NCBI RefSeq assembly: GCF_013204885.1
Contig: NZ_JABMKX010000005.1
Location: 124,001-188,000, forward strand
Direction: 5' to 3'
Length of the DNA stretch: 64,000 bases
Source of the DNA: Paenibacillus tritici
Lineage (GTDB): Bacteria > Bacillota > Bacilli > Paenibacillales > Paenibacillaceae
In this document: positions 43,066-51,763 of the stretch, one piece after another
How the letters are laid out: each line of letters opens with the position of its first letter
Numbering within the stretch: the stretch's first letter is position 1
The notes under the pieces: model-generated
What the model saw: only the letters and a program-made list of their open reading frames with translations
The model's database searches: none
Told to the model about the DNA's origin: nothing
Program-made: the position numbers and the translations under genes

Positions 43066-43815
43066 ATGTACGAAATCGTCCTGATACGGCATGGAGAGAG
43101 TGAATACAACCGGCAGAATCTGTTCACGGGCTGGAGTGATCCCGATCTGACGGAGAAGGGTGTGGAAGAGGCCAGGAAAGCGGGGGCCCTGCTGAAGGAT
43201 GCCGGGTATACGTTCGACCTTGCCTTCGCTTCGGTGCTGAAGCGTTCGATCAAGACGCTGAACTATGTGCTGGATGAGATGGACCTGCTGTGGATTCCCG
43301 TGCAGAAATCCTGGAAGCTGAATGAGCGCCATTACGGGGCGCTGCAGGGCCTCAGCAAAAGTGAAACCGCCTTGAAATACGGTGAGGAGCAGCTCCATAT
43401 CTGGCGGCGCAGCCTCTCGGTCCGTCCCCCGATGCTGGAGCCGGATGATCCGCGTTATGCCAGAAATGATATCCGCTATAAGGAAGTCCGTCCGGGAGAT
43501 ATCCCGCGCGGGGAGAGCCTGGAGGATACCGTGCACCGGGTCGGCGATTTCTGGGCCAACCGCATTGTGCCGCTGATCCGCAAGAAGGAGCGGGTCCTGA
43601 TCTCCGCCCATGGCAATACGCTGCGGGCCTTGATCAAATACATGGAGGACATTGATGAGACCGCCCTGCTGGATCTCAACATCCCAACCGGCGTCCCGCT
43701 GGTCTATAAGCTCGACGACGATGTGAAGCCGATCAGCCGCTTCTATCTCGGCGTCCCGGAAGAGGTCCAGGAGAAAGCCCGCGAGGTGGCTAATCAGAGC
43801 AAGGTTACGGAGTAA
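43066..43815 (+). CDS. gpmA: 2,3-bisphosphoglycerate-dependent phosphoglycerate mutase
   Basis: A 249-residue glycolytic mutase interconverting 3- and 2-phosphoglycerate. The catalytic phospho-His is in LIRHGESEYNRQNLFTGWSD (residues 5-24). LNERHYGALQGL, the second His in ISAHGNTLRALIKYMEDI and the C-terminal NIPTGVPLVY are all family-typical. The ATG at 43066 follows AGAGGGAG; an in-frame ATG at 43033 is unsupported. Bacillota usually rely on the cofactor-independent GpmI, so this may be an additional enzyme. Confidence 0.93.
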   Translation: MYEIVLIRHGESEYNRQNLFTGWSDPDLTEKGVEEARKAGALLKDAGYTFDLAFASVLKRSIKTLNYVLDEMDLLWIPVQKSWKLNERHYGALQGLSKSETALKYGEEQLHIWRRSLSVRPPMLEPDDPRYARNDIRYKEVRPGDIPRGESLEDTVHRVGDFWANRIVPLIRKKERVLISAHGNTLRALIKYMEDIDETALLDLNIPTGVPLVYKLDDDVKPISRFYLGVPEEVQEKAREVANQSKVTE

Positions 43816-43869
43816 CTGAAGACAGTAGAGCTGGAGATATCCATGATTTCTCCTGAAACAATAATAATG

Positions 43870-43915
43870 AAGGGAGTATTCCAGCCATCTCATGGCTGAG
43901 GGATACTCCCTTTTT
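43870..43915 (+). terminator. Terminator after gpmA
   Basis: AAGGGAGTAT pairs with ATACTCCCTT, with an inner CAGCCA/TGGCTG stem and TTTTT. Confidence 0.85.
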
Positions 43916-44011
43916 GGCGTCTGACGGGTAAGGAACACCTTTATCCGGTAAAAGGCAAGGCAAACGCAAACGCAAATCCTCCAATTCTCTGTGAAGGATC
44001 TCCTGAAGTCC

Positions 44012-44065
44012 AAACAAACCCCGCCCAAGGACACGTTGTCGTGTTCCTTGGGCGGGGTTTGTTTT
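44012..44065. terminator. Long bidirectional hairpin between gpmA and psd
   Basis: A 24-base arm (starting AAACAAACCCCGCCCAAGG) pairs with 44040-44064 apart from one bulged base, around a TTGT loop, with A and T tracts on the two sides. It suits both convergent genes. Confidence 0.75.
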
Positions 44066-44067
44066 CA

Positions 44068-44118
44068 AATATATTTCTCGCTGGCAGGGTCCGTCCTGTA
44101 AGAGAACGGCACAGTCAT
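44068..44118. repeat. Degenerate REP-like element
   Basis: ATATATTTCTCGCTGGCAG is followed by GTCCGTCCT and broken complementary segments (AACGGCA, GCCG). It shares the ATATTTCTCGCTG head with the elements at 13905 and 46236. Confidence 0.4.
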
Positions 44119-44167
44119 GCCGCTTACGTCTTACGCTGCGCTCTTCGGGCAGGATGCAGCCCGGAAG

Positions 44168-44959
44168 CTAAGTAGCCCGCCGCATCTCACCCAGCAGCTC
44201 GCCCATCTTCACCTTGGTGTCCACGGTAAGTCCTGGACGCGGGGTGAAGGTGCCGCTCTCCATCAGCAGGACTACCGTAGAGCCGAATTCGAAATAGGCC
44301 AGGTCGTCGCCCCGCTGCCATTCACGGGCGGATTCATCGGTGTAGCGGATACTGCTCACATTCATTGCGCCTACCTTGACCACGGCGGTCTCGCCATAGC
44401 TGCCGGCTATATAAGTAATCAGCCGTTCGTTGCGGCTCAGGACACTCTTCATATGTCGCATGCCGAATTCATTCACGGGGTAAGCCCGTCCGCGGATATA
44501 ATCGCTCTCCCTCAGCTGTCCGGTTAACGGGGAGTGAATCCGGTGATAATCGGTAGGGCTTAGGTAGAGGACGAAATAGTAGCCTTTTTTGTACAGTTCG
44601 AGGTGTGGCGAGTGATTAAGCAAATCCTCCAGCGTATAATCCTGCCCCTTCACATTCATTATCGTTCCGCAGTTAATGTCGCCCATTGCCGTAATCATGG
44701 CGTCCACCGGACTGGCCACGGCATGGTCACCGCCGGCAACCGGCCTCATGCCGGGCTTCAGGCGGCGGCTGAAGAATTCATTCAGTGTGCGGTATTCCCC
44801 GGCCGTCTTCTCTGCCTCGGAGGCAGGAATTTGATAGGAACGTATAAATACCGGAATCATAAGGCGGCTGAGTCTGCTATGGGAAAAAGCCCCCATCAAC
44901 CTGGAAAGCCATCTGTGCGAGGATAGCTCGGTCATCAGCCGCAGCAATTGTTTAACCAT
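44168..44959 (-). CDS. psd: Phosphatidylserine decarboxylase proenzyme
   Basis: Makes phosphatidylethanolamine from phosphatidylserine at the membrane. 263 residues, as in Bacillus. The self-cleavage site that creates the pyruvoyl group is FEFGSTVVLL (Ser near residue 227; FGST in place of LGST, as in Bacillus Psd). Other family segments are ASPVDAMITAMGDI, VLYLSPTDYHRIHSPLTG, YPVNEFG and VKVGAMNVSSI. I choose the ATG at 44959 (7 bases after GGAAGGGAG); the ATG two codons earlier is too close. A TATAAT on the minus strand (45022-45027) is the probable -10. The usual partner pssA is not adjacent. Confidence 0.93.
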   Translation of the reverse strand: MVKQLLRLMTELSSHRWLSRLMGAFSHSRLSRLMIPVFIRSYQIPASEAEKTAGEYRTLNEFFSRRLKPGMRPVAGGDHAVASPVDAMITAMGDINCGTIMNVKGQDYTLEDLLNHSPHLELYKKGYYFVLYLSPTDYHRIHSPLTGQLRESDYIRGRAYPVNEFGMRHMKSVLSRNERLITYIAGSYGETAVVKVGAMNVSSIRYTDESAREWQRGDDLAYFEFGSTVVLLMESGTFTPRPGLTVDTKVKMGELLGEMRRAT

Positions 44960-45049
44960 GCCCATCTCCCTTCCATCATGCAGCAGTAGGGTCCCGTGCC
45001 AAGGGACTCCACCCGCTCTGCATTATATTGACATAGAATAGGAGACAAA

Positions 45050-46147
45050 TCAATAAGAGTTAATTCTTATAGCCGCTTCATGCAGATATCTGGCATAGCC
45101 CATAGGCTGGCGGTAGCTGTCTTTCCAGACTCCGCTAAGTCCGGCTTTGCGGAAGCCGTAACGCTGGTCGCGCCCGTTGCATTCAATGAAGAACAGGTGC
45201 CCGTGCTTCGTCACCCCGATATCCAGCCCGATATCTGCGAGACCCGGGAGACTCTGCTCCAGCTCACGGGCGATGGAGAGACTCAGGGAGAGCACAGACA
45301 TGCGGATTCTGGCAGCCTCCTCCCCGGAGAACGCCTTCTCCAGTGCGGATGATGCCTTCAGGGCTTCGCCCCCTCTGGCAATGTTAGAGACAAAGCCGCC
45401 GGGTGCGGCCAGCTTGGCGAACATTCCGGTGACCTGCCACGCTCCGCCCCAGCCCCGCTGTACGGTGACGCGCAGGTCGAACGGGCGTCCGTTGATCTCG
45501 GCCAGCGGAATCCGCTCCTGGACCAGGTAGGGCACGGAAGAGAGCCGTGCGCGGAGCGCCCGGGGAAGAGCACCCGGGTTAACCGGTGTGCGGATGGAGC
45601 GTTTGGAACCGGTAAGAGAGTAGCTCCAGATCCACCGCTCCCCTCCGCTCCGGGTGAGACGCATAACGCCGTTACCAACGCTTCCCCGGCAAGGCTTGAG
45701 GATCAGATCCGTATAGCTGCCCATCATCTCCTTCAGGCCGGATATCCCGGCTGATGTGACCGGCAGCACGGCCTGCAGTTCCCGGTTCTGCTCCAGCAGT
45801 CCGTGAATCTGATCCTTGCCGTAACGGTTGCAGGTGTTGTATACATGAATGCCCTGCCGGAGCAGCCGTTCGACGCCGCTGCTGCGCTGATCGTAAATGG
45901 CCCGGTTATGGATGACCTCTGGCGTCGGGATGATATGTCTGCGATATCCTTGTGAATTTGTCTTCATATATACACTGCTGAAGCCGGACTGTGTATCTAT
46001 GTCGGACAGCTTCAAAAAGCAAGGGGTTAATCCGTATGCGGCGGCGGCCTCTTCGTAGTTTGCCAGAGATTCCTGTCCGGTTTTTAACCGGGGAACGCCC
46101 CCGTGCATAGCGGCATTTAGCAGTATTCCAACGAGCTTTTGCCCCAT
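45050..46147 (-). CDS. YheC/YheD-family spore coat-associated protein (ATP-grasp-like)
   Basis: A 365-residue protein of the YheC/YheD endospore coat-associated family. It opens VGILLNAAMHGGVPR, then has GLTPCFLKLSDID and the family block VIHNRAIYDQR. An ATP-grasp-like core follows (DLILKPCRGSVGNGV, YLVQERIPLAEINGRPFDLRVTVQRG, ADIGLDIGVTKHGHLFFIECNGRDQRYGF). The true ATG is at 46147, 7-8 bases after AGGAGGAAC; the frame stays open further upstream without a start signal. It is divergent from the giant repeat protein gene and supports a spore-surface theme for the region. Catalytic activity is not established for the family. Confidence 0.85.
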   Translation of the reverse strand: MGQKLVGILLNAAMHGGVPRLKTGQESLANYEEAAAAYGLTPCFLKLSDIDTQSGFSSVYMKTNSQGYRRHIIPTPEVIHNRAIYDQRSSGVERLLRQGIHVYNTCNRYGKDQIHGLLEQNRELQAVLPVTSAGISGLKEMMGSYTDLILKPCRGSVGNGVMRLTRSGGERWIWSYSLTGSKRSIRTPVNPGALPRALRARLSSVPYLVQERIPLAEINGRPFDLRVTVQRGWGGAWQVTGMFAKLAAPGGFVSNIARGGEALKASSALEKAFSGEEAARIRMSVLSLSLSIARELEQSLPGLADIGLDIGVTKHGHLFFIECNGRDQRYGFRKAGLSGVWKDSYRQPMGYARYLHEAAIRINSY

Positions 46148-46235
46148 GTTCGTTCCTCCTGTTATCTTGAAGTAGCTTCCCGGCTGTTTTTTCGAAATAT
46201 AAGAATTTATTAGTTGCACACGATAACTTATCCTT

Positions 46236-46294
46236 ATATTTCTCGCTGAAACGAATACCGTCCTTATAAAAGGACGGCAAAGCCGTTTCCACTT
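46236..46294. repeat. REP-like hairpin element, copy 2
   Basis: ATATTTCTCGCTGAAACG is followed by CCGTCCTT/AAGGACGG (8-bp inner stem) and an outer GAAACG/CGTTTC stem. It shares head and design with 13905-13962. It lies in the 322-base divergent gap between the YheC/D-like gene and the giant protein gene. Confidence 0.7.
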
Positions 46295-46423
46295 GTCTCC
46301 TGTCATTGTATGTATGTACGTGCCCCTAAGGGTTGGACGGATGCGCGGCGGCAGATGCCCTTTTTTGGAAGGATAAGAATGGGTTACTAACGGAAGGAAT
46401 GGTGTCATCCGCCCATGTAGCTG

Positions 46424-46431
46424 CATATGAT
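46424..46431 (+). promoter_or_regulatory. Possible sigma-K-type -10 box of the giant protein gene
   Basis: CATATGAT fits CATANNNT and would start transcription about 30 bases before the GTG. I see no good -35 (no AC at the right distance), so this is weak. Confidence 0.25.
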
Positions 46432-46469
46432 GCCTAGAAGAAACAACAGATGGAAGGAGGAGACTGCTT

Positions 46470-49400
46470 GTGAAGGGCTCCAAACGAAATCGGCAACGCA
46501 GTTCAAAAAGACCGCTCTACTATGTAGATGATCCCAACAAGACTGAACTTAGCATGTTGAGCAGCAGTCCCAGAATGAAGGAAAGCAGAGAAGCTGCTGA
46601 GGTGGAAGTATTGGACGCAGAGGAATGGGAGCTGCAGGTGAGCGCGGTGGAGACGCTGGAAGTGACGGAACCGCTTCAGCAGACTTTGCATGCACGGGAG
46701 GGGAGTCAGGAAGCGGCGGCGGAAGAGGAGTACCAGTATGAAGACACTGATTCTCTGCCTGAAGTGACTGCATATGTTCCCGTGGAAAAAGAACGCCTGA
46801 AGCCCGTGTATACCGATGATCTGTCCGATGCCGCAGTCACCGGTCCCAAAATTGCCCCGCGGACTATCGACGGGTCTAAGCTGAAGCATGGCATCATCGG
46901 TACTCCCTGGCTGCAGGACTACGCTGTGCAGAATATCAATCTTGCGGATCGCGCGGTTACCTCCCCGAAGATCGCGCCGGAGTCGGTTACCGGTGAGCAT
47001 CTGGCGGAAAGCAGTGTCAGCGGGGGGAAGCTGCTTGATCATTCCATCGGCGGCGAGAAGCTGAAGGACGGCAGCATCGGTCCGGAGAAGCTGGCAGACC
47101 GGATTATTGGCGGAGAGCATATTGCCGACGCTGCGATCAGCAGCCGGCATCTCAGCGGGTGTATCATCACGGCGGAGCTGCTGGATGATGGTGCCGTTAC
47201 CGGGGAGAAAATCCTCAGCAGCAGCGTTGTCAGCCGTCACCTCGCCAACGGCAGCATTGACCGCTCTAAGCTGGCCGATGAAGCCGTGTCCGCCGACAAA
47301 ATCGCTGACGGTGAGATCAGCGGTGTCAAGCTGGGCGATGCTGTGATCGAGAGCCGGCATGTGGGTGAAGGCGTAATTACCGCCAAACATCTGGCACCGG
47401 GTGCCATTGGACGGGAACAATTGGCGACACGCCTCATCGGCAAGGAACAGCTTCAGCCCGGAATCATTGAGAGCGGGCACCTCTCGGATGGAGCTGCCGG
47501 GTCACGGCAGATCGCGGCGAAGGCCATCCGCAGCCAGCATATCAACCCGGAGAGCATTACGGCGGAGCATATTGCCGAAGGGGAGATTGGCAGCCGCCAT
47601 CTGGCAGACCGCAGTATTTCCTTCGTGAAGCTGGCGGAGGGGGCAGTAGGTACTACACAGCTGATTGAGCAGGCGGTCACTTCTTCCAAAATTGCGGATC
47701 AGAGCATTCTGGCCCATAAACTGGCGGATGAAGCGGTAACAACACGCCATATTGCGAAATCTGCTGTGCGCAGTCCGCAGATTGCCCTGCAGGCCATCAC
47801 TTCGGCTCATCTGCAGCGCGATGCTGTAGACCATTCCCATCTGGCTGCAGAATCCGTTGGATCTGTCCAGCTGCAGGAGCATTCCGTGCTGACCGGCCAC
47901 CTGGCTAAAGGGGCAGTAACCGAAGAACAACTGGGGTATGAATCCGTTACAGGGGAGCATCTTAGTCCCCAGAGCATTACCTCAACCAAGCTGGCCGACG
48001 GCAGTATCATATCCGCTAAGCTGGCTACAGGCGCAGTCGGCGGAAATGTGATCGCAAGAGAGGCGGTAAGCGGCGAGCATATCGCGGTCTGCGCTGTAGA
48101 GGAGAAGCATCTGGCGGACGGCAGTATCAGTGGACGGGTGCTGCAGGAAGAGGCGGTAGCAGCTGAACATCTGGCATCCGGCGCGATTGAACGCCGGCAT
48201 CTGGGGGACCACAGCGTAGCTTCGTCCGCGCTGCAATCCGGTGCGGTTACGGAAGATAAGCTGTCTTCCGGTGCAGTGAGGGAGGCGCATCTCGCTGCTG
48301 CTATTGTGCAGCCGCATCATTTGGCCGACCATGCCGTGACTTCATTGAAGTTATCGCCGGAGAGTGTCTCGACGGATAAATTAGGCGACCTGTCCGTTAC
48401 TGCAATCAAGCTGGCCGACGGGAGTGTGAGTGCTGCGAAGCTGGCGGCTTCTGCCGTACAGAGTGAGCATCTGTCAGCAGGTGCTGTCGGCCCGGATTCT
48501 CTCGGTGACCTGTCTGTACAAGGCAGACATCTCGCACCTGGAAGTGTGGGCGGTGCACAGATCCGGCCCATGTCGATCGGCAACGGACATATCATTCCTA
48601 GCTCTGTCTCATCCATTCAGATTCAGGATGGCAGCATCGGCAGCGCCAAGCTGGCCGAAGGGTCGGTGGCCTCCCGTCATCTCACACCCGGAAGCGTGGA
48701 CGGAAGCCATTTGGCTGAAGCAGCCGTGGAAGGGCGGCATATCGTAGATGGCGGCATCGGCCTGGCGCATCTGGCGGAAGAGGCCCGCAGTGCCCGGATC
48801 TTGCCGGACGGCAGTATTGGGGCAGAAAAGCTGGCAGCGGCGGCTGTAGGTTCGGTTCATTTGGCTGAAGACAGCGTGCAGTCCGTTCATCTGACGCAGG
48901 AAGCGGTGGAAGGCCGCCATATCCGTGCAGGTGAGATCACTCTTGCCCATCTGGCACCGGAGACGCGCAGTGCCGACCTTCTGCCGGATGGCAGCATCGC
49001 CGGAAGCAAGCTGGGAGCAGGTGCAGTAGGTGCCTTCCACCTTGCAGCGGGTAGTGTGTATAGCGGGCACCTGGCAGAAGGTGCCGTAGACAGCCGTCAT
49101 ATCCGCACCGGCAGCATCCAGCTTGATCATCTGGCCAAGGATACACTGACCACGGATCTGCTGCCTGACGGCAGTATAGACAGCGGGAAGCTGGCAGCCG
49201 GTGCGGTGGGTTCACTGAATCTGCAGCAAGAGAGTATTTATGGAGAACATCTGGTAGACGGTATCGTGCAGGAACGGCATCTGCGTCCAGGGTTAATCAA
49301 GCTTGCGCATCTGGCAGAGGAAACGCGGAGTGCGGAGCTGTTGCCGGACGGCAGTATTGGCGGGAGCAAGCTGGGGGCGGGGGCAGTGGGCTCTTTCCAT

Positions 49401-51284
49401 CTGGCGCAGGGCAGTATATATGGAGGACATCTGGCAGCGGATGCGGTGGATAGCCGTCATATCCGCACCGGCAGCATCCAGTTAAGCCATCTGGCTTCCG
49501 AGACGATTAGTGCAGAACTACTGCCGGATGGCAGTATTGAAGGCAATAAGCTGGCCGAAGGGGCAGTGCAGTCACAGCATCTGCATCCGCAGAGCGTAGA
49601 GGCGGTGCATCTCGCAGACCGGGCTATCGAGGAACGGCATGTGGGACGCGGTGCGATTAAGCTTGAGCATCTGGCGAACGAGGTCCGCAGTGCCGAGCTG
49701 CTGCCGGACGGCAGCATCGAAGGCAGCAAGCTGGCTGAAGGGGCTGTGCAATCGCAGCATCTGCATCCGCAGAGCATAGACGCGGGGCATCTCGCAGACG
49801 GAGCCATTCAGGAACGGCATGTGGAACACGGGGCGATTAAGCTTGAGCATCTGGCGAACGAAGTCCGCAGTGCCGAGCTGCTGCCGGACGGCAGTATTAA
49901 AGGAAGTAAGCTGGCGGCCGGCTCTGTAGGGTCTGTCCATCTGGCTTCCGGCAGCGTCTATGGAGGCCATCTGGCTCCTGAAGCAGTAGATAGCTGCCAT
50001 CTGCGGACCGGCAGCATCAAGCGGGAGCATCTGGCCGGGGATGTGCTGACCTCAGAGCTGCTCGGAGAGGGCAGTGTGGACGGCAGCAGGCTGGCGCCAG
50101 GCGCGGTGGGAACCAGACAACTGGCTGAAGGAGCTGTAGGGAATTCGGAGCTGCAGGACGAAGCGGTGGATGCTGCCAAAATCGCCCCCTTTGCGGTCCA
50201 GTCCCGGCATCTGGAAGAAGACAGCGTACAGAGCTATCACATTGTTCAGGGTGCAGTGAACGGAGATCATCTGGCTCCTGAAGCCGTGGATAGCAGCCAT
50301 CTGCGGGCAGGCAGCATCAAGCGGGAGCATCTGGCCGGAGATGTGTTGACTTCCGAACTGCTCAGAGAAGGCAGTGTGGACGGCAGCAAGCTGGCTGAAG
50401 GTGCAGTGGGCTCTAACCATCTGGCCCCGGGCAGCGTCTATGGCGGACATGTGGCTCCGGATGCCATTGACGGGCGTCATATCCGAAGCGGCAGCATCAG
50501 CCGGGAGCATCTGGCCGGAGATGTGTTGACTTCCGAACTGCTCAGAGAAGGCAGTGTGGACGGCAGCAAGCTGGCTGAAGGTGCAGTGGGATCTAACCAT
50601 CTGGCCCCGGGCAGCGTCTATGGCGGACATGTGGCCCCGGATGCTATTGACGGGCGTCATATCCGAAGCGGCAGCATCAGCCGGGAGCATCTGGCCGATA
50701 ACACTTTGACCCCCAAGCTGCTGCCGGACGGCAGTATTACCGGGGAGAAGCTGGCTCTGGACAGCATCGGAACCAGACATCTGGCTGAAGGAGCCGTAGG
50801 AAATTCGGAGCTGCAGAATGAAGCGGTGGATGCTGCCAAAATCGCCCCCTTTGCGGTCCAGTCCCGGCATCTTGAAGAAGACAGTGTGCAGGGCTATCAT
50901 ATCGTTCAAGGTGCGGTGAACGGAGACCACCTGGCTCCCGGATCGGTTCATCCGGAGCATCTGTCCTTCCGTCCCGTGCAAAGTACAGGGAACAGGGAGG
51001 TACTGCAGCAGTTCGGTATGACGGCATTCATGTTCAATGGGGATGCCCAGAGTGTGGAGGTGACGGTTTCTTTTGATGAGGGCTTCGGCCATACCGGCTA
51101 TGTGCTGGTTGCCATGGCCAATCAACCGTATTTTCATGCCTCGCTGAAGAACAGAACAGGCGGAGAAGCTACTATTGAAGTGGTGCGGCTGCGCGAGACA
51201 CAGCATTTCTACGGAGTGCTGTCCTGGATCGCGCTTGGGACTCCGCTGGTCAAACCTTCTGTGGAGCAGCGCGTGTTTGACTGA
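46470..51284 (+). CDS. Giant decapeptide-repeat protein with WIAG-tail-like C-terminal domain
   Basis: A 1604-residue protein in three parts. Residues 1-120 are a charged, Glu-rich leader starting with a basic patch (KGSKRNRQRSSKRPLYY); there is no signal peptide. Residues 121-1500 are 138 consecutive ten-residue repeats with no insertion or deletion, consensus G-[SA]-[VI]-x-x-x-[HK]-[LI]-A-[DEP], for example GSIGSAKLAE and GSVASRHLTP. From about residue 790 the decapeptides are grouped in 60-residue super-repeats marked by LLPDGSI. Residues ~1501-1604 form a compact domain containing VSFDEGFGHTGYVLVAM and ending LSWIALGT, which I believe is the WIAG-tail type known from Paenibacillus proteins. 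The GTG start has AAGGAGG about 10 bases upstream. Context (YheC/D coat protein, three glycosyltransferases, SpsI-like enzyme) suggests a spore-surface fibre or glycoprotein scaffold; that role is inference. Confidence 0.9.
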   Translation: MKGSKRNRQRSSKRPLYYVDDPNKTELSMLSSSPRMKESREAAEVEVLDAEEWELQVSAVETLEVTEPLQQTLHAREGSQEAAAEEEYQYEDTDSLPEVTAYVPVEKERLKPVYTDDLSDAAVTGPKIAPRTIDGSKLKHGIIGTPWLQDYAVQNINLADRAVTSPKIAPESVTGEHLAESSVSGGKLLDHSIGGEKLKDGSIGPEKLADRIIGGEHIADAAISSRHLSGCIITAELLDDGAVTGEKILSSSVVSRHLANGSIDRSKLADEAVSADKIADGEISGVKLGDAVIESRHVGEGVITAKHLAPGAIGREQLATRLIGKEQLQPGIIESGHLSDGAAGSRQIAAKAIRSQHINPESITAEHIAEGEIGSRHLADRSISFVKLAEGAVGTTQLIEQAVTSSKIADQSILAHKLADEAVTTRHIAKSAVRSPQIALQAITSAHLQRDAVDHSHLAAESVGSVQLQEHSVLTGHLAKGAVTEEQLGYESVTGEHLSPQSITSTKLADGSIISAKLATGAVGGNVIAREAVSGEHIAVCAVEEKHLADGSISGRVLQEEAVAAEHLASGAIERRHLGDHSVASSALQSGAVTEDKLSSGAVREAHLAAAIVQPHHLADHAVTSLKLSPESVSTDKLGDLSVTAIKLADGSVSAAKLAASAVQSEHLSAGAVGPDSLGDLSVQGRHLAPGSVGGAQIRPMSIGNGHIIPSSVSSIQIQDGSIGSAKLAEGSVASRHLTPGSVDGSHLAEAAVEGRHIVDGGIGLAHLAEEARSARILPDGSIGAEKLAAAAVGSVHLAEDSVQSVHLTQEAVEGRHIRAGEITLAHLAPETRSADLLPDGSIAGSKLGAGAVGAFHLAAGSVYSGHLAEGAVDSRHIRTGSIQLDHLAKDTLTTDLLPDGSIDSGKLAAGAVGSLNLQQESIYGEHLVDGIVQERHLRPGLIKLAHLAEETRSAELLPDGSIGGSKLGAGAVGSFHLAQGSIYGGHLAADAVDSRHIRTGSIQLSHLASETISAELLPDGSIEGNKLAEGAVQSQHLHPQSVEAVHLADRAIEERHVGRGAIKLEHLANEVRSAELLPDGSIEGSKLAEGAVQSQHLHPQSIDAGHLADGAIQERHVEHGAIKLEHLANEVRSAELLPDGSIKGSKLAAGSVGSVHLASGSVYGGHLAPEAVDSCHLRTGSIKREHLAGDVLTSELLGEGSVDGSRLAPGAVGTRQLAEGAVGNSELQDEAVDAAKIAPFAVQSRHLEEDSVQSYHIVQGAVNGDHLAPEAVDSSHLRAGSIKREHLAGDVLTSELLREGSVDGSKLAEGAVGSNHLAPGSVYGGHVAPDAIDGRHIRSGSISREHLAGDVLTSELLREGSVDGSKLAEGAVGSNHLAPGSVYGGHVAPDAIDGRHIRSGSISREHLADNTLTPKLLPDGSITGEKLALDSIGTRHLAEGAVGNSELQNEAVDAAKIAPFAVQSRHLEEDSVQGYHIVQGAVNGDHLAPGSVHPEHLSFRPVQSTGNREVLQQFGMTAFMFNGDAQSVEVTVSFDEGFGHTGYVLVAMANQPYFHASLKNRTGGEATIEVVRLRETQHFYGVLSWIALGTPLVKPSVEQRVFD

Positions 51285-51309
51285 TAGATACAGGATAGGA
51301 TGTACATGG

Positions 51310-51336
51310 GGCGCAGCCAGTGGCTGCGCTCTTTTT
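51310..51336 (+). terminator. Terminator after the giant gene
   Basis: GCGCAGCCA pairs with TGGCTGCGC, then TCTTTTT. Confidence 0.85.
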
Positions 51337-51395
51337 ATGTGCTGGAAATTATAGATCCGAATGATGTTAGTACAAGACAGCAGTTGGATTTTGTA

Positions 51396-51582
51396 CACTT
51401 GCTGATGGACGAATAGACGCTCCTGCAACAACAGGTGGACAAACAACACTTAAATCATGACAAATCCTCCAAAGCGGCAAAATCGCTAGTATTAAATGCT
51501 GTTTTTCCGCTTTCTTCAGTACTCTCCTTAGATATCGGGAAATTAAGCTGCATTTATCCACTTGCTTGCTGATGGACGAATA
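51396..51582. repeat. Direct repeat pair in the 479-base gap before the glycosyltransferases
   Basis: TTGCTGATGGACGAATA occurs at 51399-51415 and 51566-51582, each preceded by CACTT and followed by a CTCCTGCAA. The span between is AT-rich with no gene. It looks like two copies of a ~70-base intergenic repeat. Confidence 0.6.
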
Positions 51583-51685
51583 CGGCTCTGCTGCTCCTGC
51601 AAACGTTCACTTGCCGGCTTATTGCCGGTCGGAGGCGCATAGCGGCATTTGTCCAATTATCTAAGTCCAGGGAGACACTTGCCGT

Positions 51686-51713
51686 TACCGGGTGTGGCGG
51701 AATACATAGACTA
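51686..51713 (+). promoter_or_regulatory. Sigma-K-like promoter of the glycosyltransferase operon
   Basis: AC (51687-51688), 16 bases, CATAGACTA (51705-51713) fits the mother-cell sigma-K consensus AC-N16/17-CATANNNTA. The start codon is about 45 bases downstream. Confidence 0.55.
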
Positions 51714-51763
51714 TGGTGTAACCCTCAGCCCGGGAGCAGCCCTCTGAAGGAAGGTGGATGAGC

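Noticed and set aside
50052..51449. Long open frames antisense to the giant repeat gene (up to 465 codons), and others on both strands
   Set aside because: The 30-base repeat keeps several frames open at once. None has a ribosome site, and the sense frame has a clear start, a non-repeat C-terminal domain and only synonymous differences between recent duplicates.
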